DNA of 64,000 bases from Cryobacterium luteum (GTDB lineage: Bacteria; Actinomycetota; Actinomycetes; Actinomycetales; Microbacteriaceae). The translations under genes were made by a program, and so were the position numbers. Shown in pieces: positions 49,707 to 58,315 of the stretch. The stretch is taken from positions 124,001-188,000 of the forward strand of contig NZ_FOCN01000002.1 of the NCBI RefSeq assembly GCF_900110125.1, given 5' to 3'. The notes beneath the pieces are model-generated. The model saw only the letters and a list, made by a program, of their open reading frames with translations, did no database searches and was not told where the DNA came from. Numbering within the stretch: position 1 is the stretch's first letter; each line of letters begins with the position of its first letter.

Positions 49707-49752
49707 CAGCAATATTTGCAGCAATTCCTGCGCAGCAACTCTTGCACAGCAA
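49707..49752 (+). repeat. four CAGCAA direct repeats before pilA
   Basis: CAGCAA begins at 49707, 49719, 49733 and 49747, spaced 12, 14 and 14 bp apart, and ends just before the AAGGA ribosome site (49754-49758). The positions are in the probable leader of the pilin mRNA. A regulator or RNA-binding site array is possible. Confidence 0.45.
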
Positions 49753-49767
49753 TAAGGACACAAGCTC

Positions 49768-50208
49768 ATGATTCGACCGATGATTCACCGCACCCTGGCC
49801 GCACTCACCCGCACACGCACCGCGATTCGCGATCGGCAACAGGGCTTCACCCTGATCGAATTGCTCGTGGTCGTGCTCATCATCGGCGTGCTCGCCGCCG
49901 TGGCCATCCCGATCTTCCTCAACCAGCAGGAGGGCGCCAAGGACAGCGCCGTCAAGGCGCAGATCACCCAAGCGAAGACCGCCGTCGTCGCTGAGATGGT
50001 CACCAACACCTTCCCCGCCAGCCTGGCCGCCGCGAGCGCGTACACCGAGAGCAAAGAAGTCACCGTGACGCTCACCGGTTCGGCCGCTGCCTTTTGCATC
50101 AGCGGAAAATACACCGGCTCGACGCGAACCTTCGCCATTGATGACAACGGGGCCGCCGTCCAAGGCACCTGCAGCACGGCGTTCGTCGCAGTTGCAACAA
50201 CTCCGTAA
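49768..50208 (+). CDS. pilA: type IV major pilin (prepilin)
   Basis: 146 residues. A 26-residue basic leader ends in QQG, and the mature protein would begin FTLIELLVVVLIIGVLAAVA, with Glu at mature position 5 as needed for assembly. The cleavage site is G-F. The mature part is about 120 residues with one Cys near 92 and one near 132, a pair that could form a disulfide loop. The leader is longer than the usual 6-10 residues of type IVa pilins. Assembly uses PilB and PilC from the same operon. It is probably also controlled by the separate 180-bp upstream region. Confidence 0.93.
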   Translation: MIRPMIHRTLAALTRTRTAIRDRQQGFTLIELLVVVLIIGVLAAVAIPIFLNQQEGAKDSAVKAQITQAKTAVVAEMVTNTFPASLAAASAYTESKEVTVTLTGSAAAFCISGKYTGSTRTFAIDDNGAAVQGTCSTAFVAVATTP

Positions 50209-50244
50209 CCGCGCCTGCGCTAACCACCAGTGAAAGGGGCGACC

Positions 50245-50679
50245 ATGCCCTCGCGGCCGAAACGCGTCCCGGAACCGTGCGACGAGCGCGGTTTCGGGGT
50301 GGTGGAGATTGTCGTGGCCATGTTCCTGATCGGGATCCTGGCGGTGGCGTTCCTTCCCATTCTGGTGCAGAGCGTTCGAGTGACCGCCGCGAACGCTCGC
50401 CTCACCGAAGCGACCCAAATCGTTGCCCAGCAATTGGAGCGCGTCGGGGCCGCCGGGTCGAGCTGCTCAGCGGTCAAGGCCATCACCGCGATCGTTCCGG
50501 CGGTGGTGTCGACCGAACGTGGTCTGCTGCAACCGCACCTCAGCCTTGACCTGCCGGTGTCCGATGTTTGCGTCGAGCCGTACCTGCGCGTCGTGCAGCT
50601 GCGGGTCTGGGTGTCAGACGTCGGCTCATCCGAGGAACTGGCCGCCGCGGAGACTCTCATTCTGCTGGATGCGCCGTGA
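50245..50679 (+). CDS. minor pilin / pseudopilin (PilV-like)
   Basis: 144 residues. The prepilin motif is RG-FGVVEIVVAMFLIGIL, with Glu at mature position 5, then a long N-terminal helix (LTEATQIVAQQLERVGAAG). Two cysteines are in the C-terminal half. It follows pilA by 36 bp. ATG 50245 has AAAGGGG a few bases upstream. Such proteins prime pilus assembly or sit at the tip. Its GTG-bearing stop overlaps the next gene. Confidence 0.85.
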   Translation: MPSRPKRVPEPCDERGFGVVEIVVAMFLIGILAVAFLPILVQSVRVTAANARLTEATQIVAQQLERVGAAGSSCSAVKAITAIVPAVVSTERGLLQPHLSLDLPVSDVCVEPYLRVVQLRVWVSDVGSSEELAAAETLILLDAP

Positions 50680-51281
50680 CCGGCGCGGCCGTGACCGGCT
50701 CCGCTGCCAGAGGCACCGCTGCATCCGCTTCGACGGCGCCGGAGTCGGGATTCACCCTGATCGAACTACTGGTCTACGTGAGTTTTGCCGTGGTCATACT
50801 GGTGATCGTCGGCGGCATGTTGATCAGCTCGGTCGGAACCGAGCGTGACGTGCGCAGCACGACCGAAGCGACCAATCTCGGCCAGCTGATCAGCCGGTCG
50901 GTGCAGTCCGGCGTGCGGAACGCCTCACAGGTGTCGTTGCAGAACATCGACGACACCCAACTCCTGGTGGCACGAACAGCGGGCAGCGCGGCATCCGTGG
51001 TGTGGGCGTGCCAGGCATGGTTCTACACACCGGCGGCCGGCGGCTCGGTCTACACGAAACGCACTTCACCGGCGAGCCTCATCGCGGCACCCGGCGGCGA
51101 CCTGGCGAGCTGGATCAAGCTCGGCGAGGGCGTCAGCACGAACGGCTCAGCGGTTTTCGGCGGGGTCAACGACCGCATCACGATCGCCCTCGATCTTGAG
51201 GCCGGCACCCAGCCCTCCGTGATCGTCAACACGACGGTGACGCCGCGCACACTCGCAACGGTGGGTGCCCCGTGCCTCTGA
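50676..51281 (+). CDS. minor pilin / pseudopilin (PilW-like)
   Basis: 201 residues from GTG 50676, which overlaps the preceding stop (GTGA). The prepilin motif is ESG-FTLIELLVYVSFAVVILVIVGGML with Glu at mature position 5. The leader is about 25 residues. The mature part has a C-terminal beta-rich region ending GAPCL. It overlaps the next gene by 10 bp, so translation is coupled. Confidence 0.85.
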   Translation: MTGAAVTGSAARGTAASASTAPESGFTLIELLVYVSFAVVILVIVGGMLISSVGTERDVRSTTEATNLGQLISRSVQSGVRNASQVSLQNIDDTQLLVARTAGSAASVVWACQAWFYTPAAGGSVYTKRTSPASLIAAPGGDLASWIKLGEGVSTNGSAVFGGVNDRITIALDLEAGTQPSVIVNTTVTPRTLATVGAPCL

Positions 51282-52693
51282 ACCAAAGACAGCTCGGCCA
51301 CCCGGGCACCGAGCGGGGCAGCGCGCTCATGGCCGTGATCGGCGTCATGGGCGTGCTGATCGTGATCACGCTCACCCTGACCACGGCCACGCTGTACTCG
51401 CTCGATTTCACCCGCAGCACCCGGGCGTCGGTGCAATCGGTCGCCGCCGCCGAAAGCGGTGTCAGCGCCGCCCAACTCAGCCTGACCACGGGCACCTGTC
51501 GCCCCGCTTTCTCGCGCTCGTCGCCGCAGTTCACGGCCGCGGTGTCGTACTCAGTGAGCGGGACCGGTGACGCCTGGGTGGCGGGCTGCCCGCCGGTCGG
51601 TGTGCCGGCCGTGCGGCTGCGCGTCGAATCCACCGGCAGCTCGCTCACCGGCCCGGCGTCGGACGAGGCCACGGTCGAGGCCATCTTCGATTACGAATCG
51701 GCCGTGCCCCCCGGCGTGCAGCCCAGTGGTGCAGCCATGTATCTCCACGGTGGCGTGGTATTCATGAACAACGCCAACCTGCTCGTTGCCGAGTCGGGCC
51801 GGGCGGCCATCCAGGTGAAAAACGGCAACGTGTCGTGCTCCAACAACACCGTGATCGAGGGCGATGTCGTCGTAGCGGCTGGCAACCTCAATATCAGCGG
51901 ATGTTCCATCGAGGGCAACGCCTGGGCATCCGGGGCGGCGACGCTCGGCGCAGTTACCGGCAACCTGACCGCGGCGAGCGTCAACCTGACCGCGGCCCAG
52001 CGGGCCAGCCGGATCGGTGGCGTTTACACCCGGAACACCGTCGGCACGCCCATTCCGACCGTGCCGGCCTGGGTGGACCTGAACTACGTGCCGAGCGACT
52101 GGGTCGACGCGAACGGGCTGCCGTACCGCGTCGCGCCGATCGGCCTCGGCTGCACGATCGACACGAGCCTTCTGGCCGCGGCCGTGGCGGTGAACGGCGG
52201 CAAACCCATCATCATCAACGCCCTGGCCCTTTGCCCGCTCGGCGTCACCGCCGTCGGCACGGTGAAGCTGCCGGGCGACGTCGTGATCTTCGCGAACAAA
52301 TTCACCTTCGTCAACAATGTGCAATTTCAGTCCTCGACGACTGCGCGGCACAAGCTCTGGTTCATCACGCCCGACCTGGTGGCCGACCAGCTGCCCACCT
52401 GCGGTGTGCTGCAGGGCGACTTCTGGATGAAAAACAGCTTCACGATCGCGCCCACACTCGACGCGATGACCTACACCCCGTGCCGGTTCAACGCCATGAA
52501 CAACTTCGAATGGCGCGGCCAGCTCTACGCGAACGGCGCCAACGACTTCAAGAACAACACCCGGTTCGAGTCCGCGCCGCTCGGGCTGCCGGGAATCGAC
52601 CTCGAGACCGGCACGGTCACCGGGGGAGGTTCGGCCGGTGCTGTTGCCCGGCTGGGAAACATGACGTCAATGAGGGACCTGAACGATGGATAA
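51272..52693 (+). CDS. large minor-pilin-like protein (PilX/tip type)
   Basis: 473 residues from GTG 51272. A short hydrophilic leader is followed by one hydrophobic helix (GSALMAVIGVMGVLIVITLTL), but the Glu at mature position 5 is absent, as in some PilX/GspK-like tip proteins. The rest is Asn/Val/Gly-rich with repeating beta-strand pattern (NNTVIEGDVVVAAGNLNISGC, VTGNLTAASVNLTAAQ) and four or more cysteines, suggesting an extracellular beta-helix-like domain. Its size and position make it a candidate pilus-tip adhesin. I do not assign a named family. Confidence 0.75.
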   Translation: MPLNQRQLGHPGTERGSALMAVIGVMGVLIVITLTLTTATLYSLDFTRSTRASVQSVAAAESGVSAAQLSLTTGTCRPAFSRSSPQFTAAVSYSVSGTGDAWVAGCPPVGVPAVRLRVESTGSSLTGPASDEATVEAIFDYESAVPPGVQPSGAAMYLHGGVVFMNNANLLVAESGRAAIQVKNGNVSCSNNTVIEGDVVVAAGNLNISGCSIEGNAWASGAATLGAVTGNLTAASVNLTAAQRASRIGGVYTRNTVGTPIPTVPAWVDLNYVPSDWVDANGLPYRVAPIGLGCTIDTSLLAAAVAVNGGKPIIINALALCPLGVTAVGTVKLPGDVVIFANKFTFVNNVQFQSSTTARHKLWFITPDLVADQLPTCGVLQGDFWMKNSFTIAPTLDAMTYTPCRFNAMNNFEWRGQLYANGANDFKNNTRFESAPLGLPGIDLETGTVTGGGSAGAVARLGNMTSMRDLNDG

Positions 52694-52699
52694 CACACA

Positions 52700-53803
52700 A
52701 TGACGCGCCACGTTGTCGGCATCGACATCGGCCGGGCCTCGTTGCGCGCGGTTGAACTGGCCGACGCCAGCCGGGAGCAACCAACAATCGTGCGCTTTCA
52801 TGAGGAGGCGTTGCCCGACGGTGCCGTGGGGCGCGGCGAAGTTCTCGAGCCCAACACGGTGGCCTCCCAGCTGAAACGGTTATGGGCCGGCGGCAAGTTC
52901 ACCAGCAAGAATGTGGTCATCGGCATGGGCAATCACCGGGTGGTTGCTCGCGACCTGACCGTGCCTGCGCAACCGATGCGCAGCATCCGCGAAGCATTGC
53001 CGTTCCAGGTGCAGGACCTGCTCTCCGTTCCGGTGTCCGAGGCCCTGCTGGACTTCTACCCGATCAAGGCGATGCCCGGTGACGGCCAGTCGGGGCCGCA
53101 GCTCAATGGACTGCTCATCGCCGCGGTGAAAGATGTCGTGTTGCGCAACGTTCGCGCGGTGCAGCTGGCCGGTCTCAACCCGGTGGCGGTCGACCTCATT
53201 CCGTTCGCCCTCAGCCGGGCCATTCGTCGCGGCGGTCCCACCGACGACGTCGTCGCGCAGATCGACGTCGGCGCCGGCACGACGAGTGTCGTGATCACGG
53301 CGGCCGGTGTGCCCCAGTTCGTGCGGCTCATTCCGGCCGGCGGTGACGACCTCACCCAGGCCCTGACCGCGCACCTCGACCTGCCCGCCGATCAGGCGGA
53401 AGCCCTCAAACGCGCGTCGGGAATCGGCCTCGGCGGGCCGCTCACGGCCAGCACAGTGGATGCCGGCGGGTCGGTCGATACCGCTGCCGACGGCGCCGCT
53501 GCGACCGCTGCGCTCGTCATTCACGAGGGAGTGAGCGAGTTGTTGGCGAGCCTGCGCAACACCGTGAACTATTTCATCCACACCCGCAGCGACCTGCCCG
53601 TCACCCGCATCGTCCTCACCGGCGGCGGAGCCCGGCTGGGCGGGTTCGCCGCCCAACTCGCCGACCTCACCCGCCTGCCGGTCGTACCGCCGAACCCGAC
53701 CGGCGGTCTCGCCGTGGGCAAAGGCGTCGACGCCGAGCGGCTGGTCAATTCCCGCGGTGACTATCTCGTTGCACTCGGTCTCGCGCTCGGACGAACAGCA
53801 TGA
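52700..53803 (+). CDS. pilM: type IV pilus assembly protein PilM
   Basis: 367 residues of the actin-like ATPase fold. VVGIDIGRASLRAVEL carries phosphate-1 and AQIDVGAGTTSVVI phosphate-2, while LTGGGARLGGFAAQLADL carries the adenosine motif. PilM is cytoplasmic and binds the N-terminus of PilN. It starts 6 bp after the preceding gene and its TGA overlaps the pilN ATG (ATGA). Confidence 0.93.
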   Translation: MTRHVVGIDIGRASLRAVELADASREQPTIVRFHEEALPDGAVGRGEVLEPNTVASQLKRLWAGGKFTSKNVVIGMGNHRVVARDLTVPAQPMRSIREALPFQVQDLLSVPVSEALLDFYPIKAMPGDGQSGPQLNGLLIAAVKDVVLRNVRAVQLAGLNPVAVDLIPFALSRAIRRGGPTDDVVAQIDVGAGTTSVVITAAGVPQFVRLIPAGGDDLTQALTAHLDLPADQAEALKRASGIGLGGPLTASTVDAGGSVDTAADGAAATAALVIHEGVSELLASLRNTVNYFIHTRSDLPVTRIVLTGGGARLGGFAAQLADLTRLPVVPPNPTGGLAVGKGVDAERLVNSRGDYLVALGLALGRTA

Positions 53804-54468
53804 GCGCCGCGAAGTCCCTGCACGACCCGGTCATCGGCGGCGAACCCCGGGTCGACCTGCTGCCGCCCGAAGTCACGGCCGAGCAGAAGGGAGGCCGGCT
53901 GCGCCGCGCACTCGCCGTCGCGGTCGTCGCGGTCGTGTTCGTCACGGCCGGAGGCGTCGCGGCCGTCTTCTGGGAAGCGCAGCGCAGCGAGGCCAGCCTC
54001 GCCGTCGTCGAGGCCCGCACGGCCGAACTCCTCGCCGCGCAGGGTGAGTACGTGGAGGTGCGCCGGGCGCAGGAGGAGGTCGACGCGACGGTCGCGGCGC
54101 GCCGCCTGGCGGCATCCGTTGATATCAACTGGACCGATTACCTGGAGCAGATACGCACGCGCCTGCCCGGCGACGTCGTGATCAGTGCCGTGGTGCTCGA
54201 CGCGGGTTCGCCGTGGGCGCCGTACGGGCAGTCGACCGCGCCGCTGCAGCCGAGGCGCGTGGCCACCGTTAGTCTCACGCTGACCAGCCCGACCCTGCCG
54301 AGCGTTCCGGACTGGCTCGACGCCATGGCGACCCTGCCCGGCTACGCGGACAGCGCACCGAACCGGGTGGCGCTGCTCGACTCCGGCGGGTACGAGGTGA
54401 GCCTCACCCTGCACGTCAACGCCGAGGCATTCTCCAACCGATTCGCAGAAGCCGAGGTGACCCAGTGA
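53800..54468 (+). CDS. pilN: type IV pilus assembly protein PilN
   Basis: 222 residues. The cytoplasmic N-terminal segment holds PRVDLLPPEVTAEQK, which matches the conserved PilM-binding INLLP-like motif. One membrane helix (ALAVAVVAVVFVTAGGVAAVF) and a coiled-coil plus ferredoxin-like fold (EQIRTRLPGDVVISAVVLDAG) follow. With PilM and PilO it forms the inner alignment complex. It overlaps pilO by 4 bp. Confidence 0.9.
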   Translation: MSAAKSLHDPVIGGEPRVDLLPPEVTAEQKGGRLRRALAVAVVAVVFVTAGGVAAVFWEAQRSEASLAVVEARTAELLAAQGEYVEVRRAQEEVDATVAARRLAASVDINWTDYLEQIRTRLPGDVVISAVVLDAGSPWAPYGQSTAPLQPRRVATVSLTLTSPTLPSVPDWLDAMATLPGYADSAPNRVALLDSGGYEVSLTLHVNAEAFSNRFAEAEVTQ

Positions 54469-55127
54469 CGATGACCAGATGGTGGCTGGTGGGGGCGATA
54501 CTCGTCATCGTGCTCGTCGTCTCGGCCGGATTCACGTTCGGTATCTCACCCAAACTCGAGGAGTTGAGCGCGTCACGCGCGACGCGCACCGCGGCGCTGG
54601 CGCAGAACGACGTCTACGAATTGCAGCTCGCTGCCCTGCAGCGCGAATTCGACGGCCTCGAGACGGTGCAGGACGAGCTCGCGGTGCTTCGGGAGGCGAT
54701 TCCGGAGGGGGCAGCGCTTCCCACCTTTGTCGGTCAGCTCGACGCGATCGCCGCCCGCACCTCGGTCACCCTGACCGAATTCTCCTCGGCCGACGCACTG
54801 CCCTATGCGCCGATCGTGCCCGACACGTCAGCACCGGACACCACGGTGCCCGACGCGACGCCCGACACGACGGTGCCGGAGGCTGCGGATGCGGCCTCCG
54901 CCGCGCCGAGCCCACTGGTGACCACAGACAATTTCGTCGCCGTGCCGGTCACGATCTCGGTGACGGGAAGTCTCGACGCCGTACTGCAATTTCTCGACGG
55001 CCTGCACAACGGTCAGCGTCTGATGACGGTGACCTCGTTCAGCTCGGGCACCCCGAGCGCCGACGTTCCCGACCAGGTGACGGGCCAGATCGCGGGGATC
55101 GTCTACGTGCTGCTCAACACGGACTGA
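54465..55127 (+). CDS. pilO: type IV pilus assembly protein PilO
   Basis: 220 residues from GTG 54465. One N-terminal membrane helix (WWLVGAILVIVLVVSAGFTFG) is followed by a coiled coil (LEELSASRATRTAALAQNDVYELQLAALQ) and a PilO-like fold (AIPEGAALPTFVGQLDAIAAR; VPVTISVTGSLDAVLQFLDGL). A Pro/Asp/Thr-rich linker (about 120-145) is an oddity with a PDTTVPDA-type repeat. It is the last gene of the operon seen. The convergent GGDEF-EAL gene starts 12 bp beyond its stop. Confidence 0.9.
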   Translation: MTMTRWWLVGAILVIVLVVSAGFTFGISPKLEELSASRATRTAALAQNDVYELQLAALQREFDGLETVQDELAVLREAIPEGAALPTFVGQLDAIAARTSVTLTEFSSADALPYAPIVPDTSAPDTTVPDATPDTTVPEAADAASAAPSPLVTTDNFVAVPVTISVTGSLDAVLQFLDGLHNGQRLMTVTSFSSGTPSADVPDQVTGQIAGIVYVLLNTD

Positions 55128-55139
55128 GTTCGGGCGATC

Positions 55140-58034
55140 TCACGGGTGCGCGACCAGGGTGGGCTGCGCCGCCGGCGAGGGACGGGAGAAGTAATAGCCC
55201 TGACCGTAGCGGCAGCCCATCTCGCGCAGCAGGTCGCGCTGACCGGCGGTCTCGATTCCCTCGGCGATCACGTCGAGGTGCAGCACGTCAGCCAGCCGCA
55301 GAATTCCCTCGACCACTCCGCGGTCGCGGCCCGATTCTTCGATGCCTTGAATGAAGGTCATGTCGATCTTGAGCAGGTCGAAGGTGAAAGCCCGCAGGTG
55401 CGTGAACGAGGAATAGCCGGTGCCGAAATCGTCGATGGCGAGGCGCACGCCGAGCTGTCGCAGCTCGGCGAACGTCGCGGCGGCCGTGCCGATGGCGTCG
55501 AGGAGGGAGCTTTCAGTCAGCTCCAGGCAAAGCTGCTCCGGCGGAAGCCCGGACACGCGCAGGGCCTGCCGCACCACGTCACTGAAATCGTCGCGGGTGA
55601 ACTGGCGGGCCGAGACATTGACGCTGACGGTCACCCGGTCGAGCCCCGTTGCCGCGAGGCAGGCCTGGTTGAGCACCGCCTGGCCGATGTCGGCGATGAG
55701 GCCGGACTCTTCGGCGAGGGCGATGAAGTCGCCCGGCATCATGATTCCGGTGGCCGGGCGTCGCCAGCGCGCCAGGGCCTCGGTCGCGACGACCGTGGCC
55801 GCCCCGCCGTTTTGGAGGTCGACGATGGGCTGATACCAGGTCTCGATCTCGCCGCGGCCGACGGCCTCGCGCAGGGCCGTCTCGGTCTCCAGCCGGTTTG
55901 ACGTGACCGCGCGAACGCGTTCGCCGCCGACTTCAACCGCACCGTGACCCTGATTCTTGACCAGGTACATGGCCTGGTCGGCGTCACTCAACAGCGATTC
56001 GGGATCGGACGAGCCACTGCCGAACGCGATTCCGATGCTCGCGTCGATCGATGCGGTCGCCGTGCCAACACGGATCGGTTGCACGAGCGACTGCTGCAGA
56101 CGTTCGGCGATGACGGCCACCTCAGCGGTCGAAGCGATGTCGGGGCAGAGCACGACGAATTCATCGCCGCCGATGCGGGCCACGGTGTCATTGGCGCGGG
56201 CGCCGCCCACCAGACGAGCGGCGACTTCAACGAGAACGGCGTCTCCGGCCTGGTGGCCGAGCGTGTCGTTCACGGCCTTGAAGCCGTCCAGATCGAGAAA
56301 AAGTACCCCGACACCGCGCCCGCTCTGCGTAGCCGCGTGCAGGGCGTCGTCGAGACGGCCGAGCAGCAGCAGCCGGTTGGGCAGATCGGTCAGGGAATCG
56401 TGGAAAGCCTGGTGCTCCACCCGTGCTTCGGCCACTAGCCGGGCCGTGATGTCTTCGAGCTGGTAGAGCAGCCCGGTCACCCGCGCGTCCTCGTGAATCT
56501 CGGCGACGCTGACGTTGACGGTGATCTCCTGCGCGTGGCTACCGCGCAGCTGGCGCTCGGACGACTGGTGTGACTGGCGGCGAGCCGGCGGGGTGACGGG
56601 GTGACTTTCATCCGCTGAAATCGTCGGTTGAAAAATGTTCTCGATGGGCCGGTTCAGCACCTTTCCTGCCGGTCCCGCGAGCTCGAACAGGCGTCGATTG
56701 CCCTCGACGACGTACCCGTCGAGGGTGACGATGGCCGTTCCGAGGGGAGACGATTCGAAGGCTGCCTCGAAACGGGCGCGGGCAGCGGATGCCTCGTGCT
56801 CGGCCACGCGCAGAGCGGTCACGTCGGTGACGGCCGCCACATGCCCGACCACCACCCCGTCTGAATCGGTCGGCGACGTGTGCACCTGCACCCAGTTGAT
56901 GCGACCCTTGGGCGTGCGAAAGCGCACCGACGTCTGGTACGCGGTGCCGGCGGCGGCATGCGCCGCCCACTCGCTGGTCACCCGCTCCAGGTCGTCGGGG
57001 TGGATCGCGGCCGCCCAGCCAGACCCGAGGGACTGGTCGAGGCGCAGGCCGCTGAGGGCCAGCCACTGGTCATTCGCTGTCAGCAGAGCGCCGGTCGGGT
57101 CGAGCTCCACGATGCCAACGGGGGCGAGCCGCACGAGTGCGTTCAGCTGCAGGGCGGTGTCGGCCAGCTCGGCGGTACGCTCCGTCACCGCCGATTCGAG
57201 ACCGGCGATCGATTGGGCAAGTTCGACGGTCGCGTGGTCGCGCAGGCGGTCGAGGTCGCGCAGTCGTGCCGCTGCGACCCAACTGACGGTGCAACCCAGC
57301 ACCGTCATGGTGATGACGAGCAACACCACCCCGAATTTGGTGTCGTACAGGTTCGCCTGCTGCCCCCAGAGGCGTACCAGTCCGAGCACCAGCGGGCCGA
57401 TGATGAAAAAGGGGATAGCCCAGCGCAGCAGAGTTCCGGCACTGCCGCGATCCGCGAGCAGTCCGGCGGGGCTGCTTTCGTAGCGGTGCAGCAGGAGCAC
57501 GGAACCCAGAACGATCGTGCAGACGAAGGTCTGCGGGGCCATGGCGGCGAAACTGCCGAACGCGTACAACGACGACGCCCCATAGAGATACCCCAAAAAA
57601 GCGATCTGGCCTCCGCACAACGCCAGAAGCGCGAAAGCGGGGGACAGCCAGGTGCGGGCCAGGCCACTGGTCGCCAGCGAACAGCCAAGGAGAAGCCCGA
57701 CGAGCGCCGTGGCGGGGGCCATAAGGAGCGAACCGGTGCCGGGTCTGATGCCCATCAGAATGGTGTCGATACCGATCGACCTGCCCATCAGCACTTCTAC
57801 CAGGGTCAGGGTGCCGAGAAGCGCCACCACGGTGCCGATCGTGACGGCAACCCGCTGCTTATCGATGAGGAGCAGCCCCACCGCGAGTAACAACAAAATC
57901 ACAGCGGTGGTCGGCTTCATTGACGCAAAGCCGGGAAGTTTGGTGAGCACCATCATGCCGGTGTACCAGCCGACGATCACGATCACGGTGGTCGCTCCAA
58001 CAACGGAGACAGCCAGTCGTGCTATTTGCAGCAT
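55140..58034 (-). CDS. PAS-GGDEF-EAL cyclic-di-GMP signalling protein
   Basis: 964 residues. About eight N-terminal membrane helices (MASE-like sensor), a coiled coil near residue 270, a PAS domain (VGIVELDPTGALLTANDQW) and a second PAS (LGTAIVTLDGYVVEGNRRLFEL) are followed by GGDEF (intact ARIGGDEFVVL, about residue 623) and EAL (TEALARW about 750, DDFGTGYSS about 869, LKIDMTFI). Both catalytic motifs are intact, so it may make and break cyclic di-GMP. Cyclic di-GMP governs pilus extension elsewhere, and the gene abuts the pilus operon. Net direction of activity is unknown. Confidence 0.93.
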   Translation of the reverse strand: MLQIARLAVSVVGATTVIVIVGWYTGMMVLTKLPGFASMKPTTAVILLLLAVGLLLIDKQRVAVTIGTVVALLGTLTLVEVLMGRSIGIDTILMGIRPGTGSLLMAPATALVGLLLGCSLATSGLARTWLSPAFALLALCGGQIAFLGYLYGASSLYAFGSFAAMAPQTFVCTIVLGSVLLLHRYESSPAGLLADRGSAGTLLRWAIPFFIIGPLVLGLVRLWGQQANLYDTKFGVVLLVITMTVLGCTVSWVAAARLRDLDRLRDHATVELAQSIAGLESAVTERTAELADTALQLNALVRLAPVGIVELDPTGALLTANDQWLALSGLRLDQSLGSGWAAAIHPDDLERVTSEWAAHAAAGTAYQTSVRFRTPKGRINWVQVHTSPTDSDGVVVGHVAAVTDVTALRVAEHEASAARARFEAAFESSPLGTAIVTLDGYVVEGNRRLFELAGPAGKVLNRPIENIFQPTISADESHPVTPPARRQSHQSSERQLRGSHAQEITVNVSVAEIHEDARVTGLLYQLEDITARLVAEARVEHQAFHDSLTDLPNRLLLLGRLDDALHAATQSGRGVGVLFLDLDGFKAVNDTLGHQAGDAVLVEVAARLVGGARANDTVARIGGDEFVVLCPDIASTAEVAVIAERLQQSLVQPIRVGTATASIDASIGIAFGSGSSDPESLLSDADQAMYLVKNQGHGAVEVGGERVRAVTSNRLETETALREAVGRGEIETWYQPIVDLQNGGAATVVATEALARWRRPATGIMMPGDFIALAEESGLIADIGQAVLNQACLAATGLDRVTVSVNVSARQFTRDDFSDVVRQALRVSGLPPEQLCLELTESSLLDAIGTAAATFAELRQLGVRLAIDDFGTGYSSFTHLRAFTFDLLKIDMTFIQGIEESGRDRGVVEGILRLADVLHLDVIAEGIETAGQRDLLREMGCRYGQGYYFSRPSPAAQPTLVAHP

Positions 58035-58174
58035 GGGGAGAGCCCTTCAGTTCCGAAGGGCTCGGTGCCGAACGATGCTTAAGGTTATGTCGACGACCAC
58101 CCCCGAAGCAACATGAATGCTCACGTTTCTGCCGGTACCGTTCCGTTCGGCAGCCTCAACAATCATCACAACAG

Positions 58175-58195
58175 ACACCCCCATTTTGGGGGTGT
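58175..58195. promoter_or_regulatory. 21-bp GC/AT dyad between GGDEF-EAL and kinase genes
   Basis: ACACCCCCA-TTT-TGGGGGTGT is a perfect dyad of nine-base arms. It lies about 140 bp upstream of the GGDEF-EAL start and about 120 bp upstream of the kinase start. It shares ACCCCCATT..GGGG with 49623-49640 before pilA. It looks like an operator; otherwise the 281-bp gap (58035-58315) shows no gene. Confidence 0.5.
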
Positions 58196-58315
58196 ACCAT
58201 CGCCCCGAGTGGGTGACGGGGTCGGGTGCCATTGTTAGGCTTGAGCTCGAGACCAGCTGAGTCTTTGCGTGGGGTAATCAAACGCAATAGAGAAACAATG
58301 CAGGTCGGGGGAACA

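Noticed and set aside
49588..49767. Possible cyclic-di-GMP riboswitch before pilA
   Set aside because: The conserved GEMM core and tetraloop-receptor bases could not be found; only a small CCCC/GGGG dyad and repeats are present.
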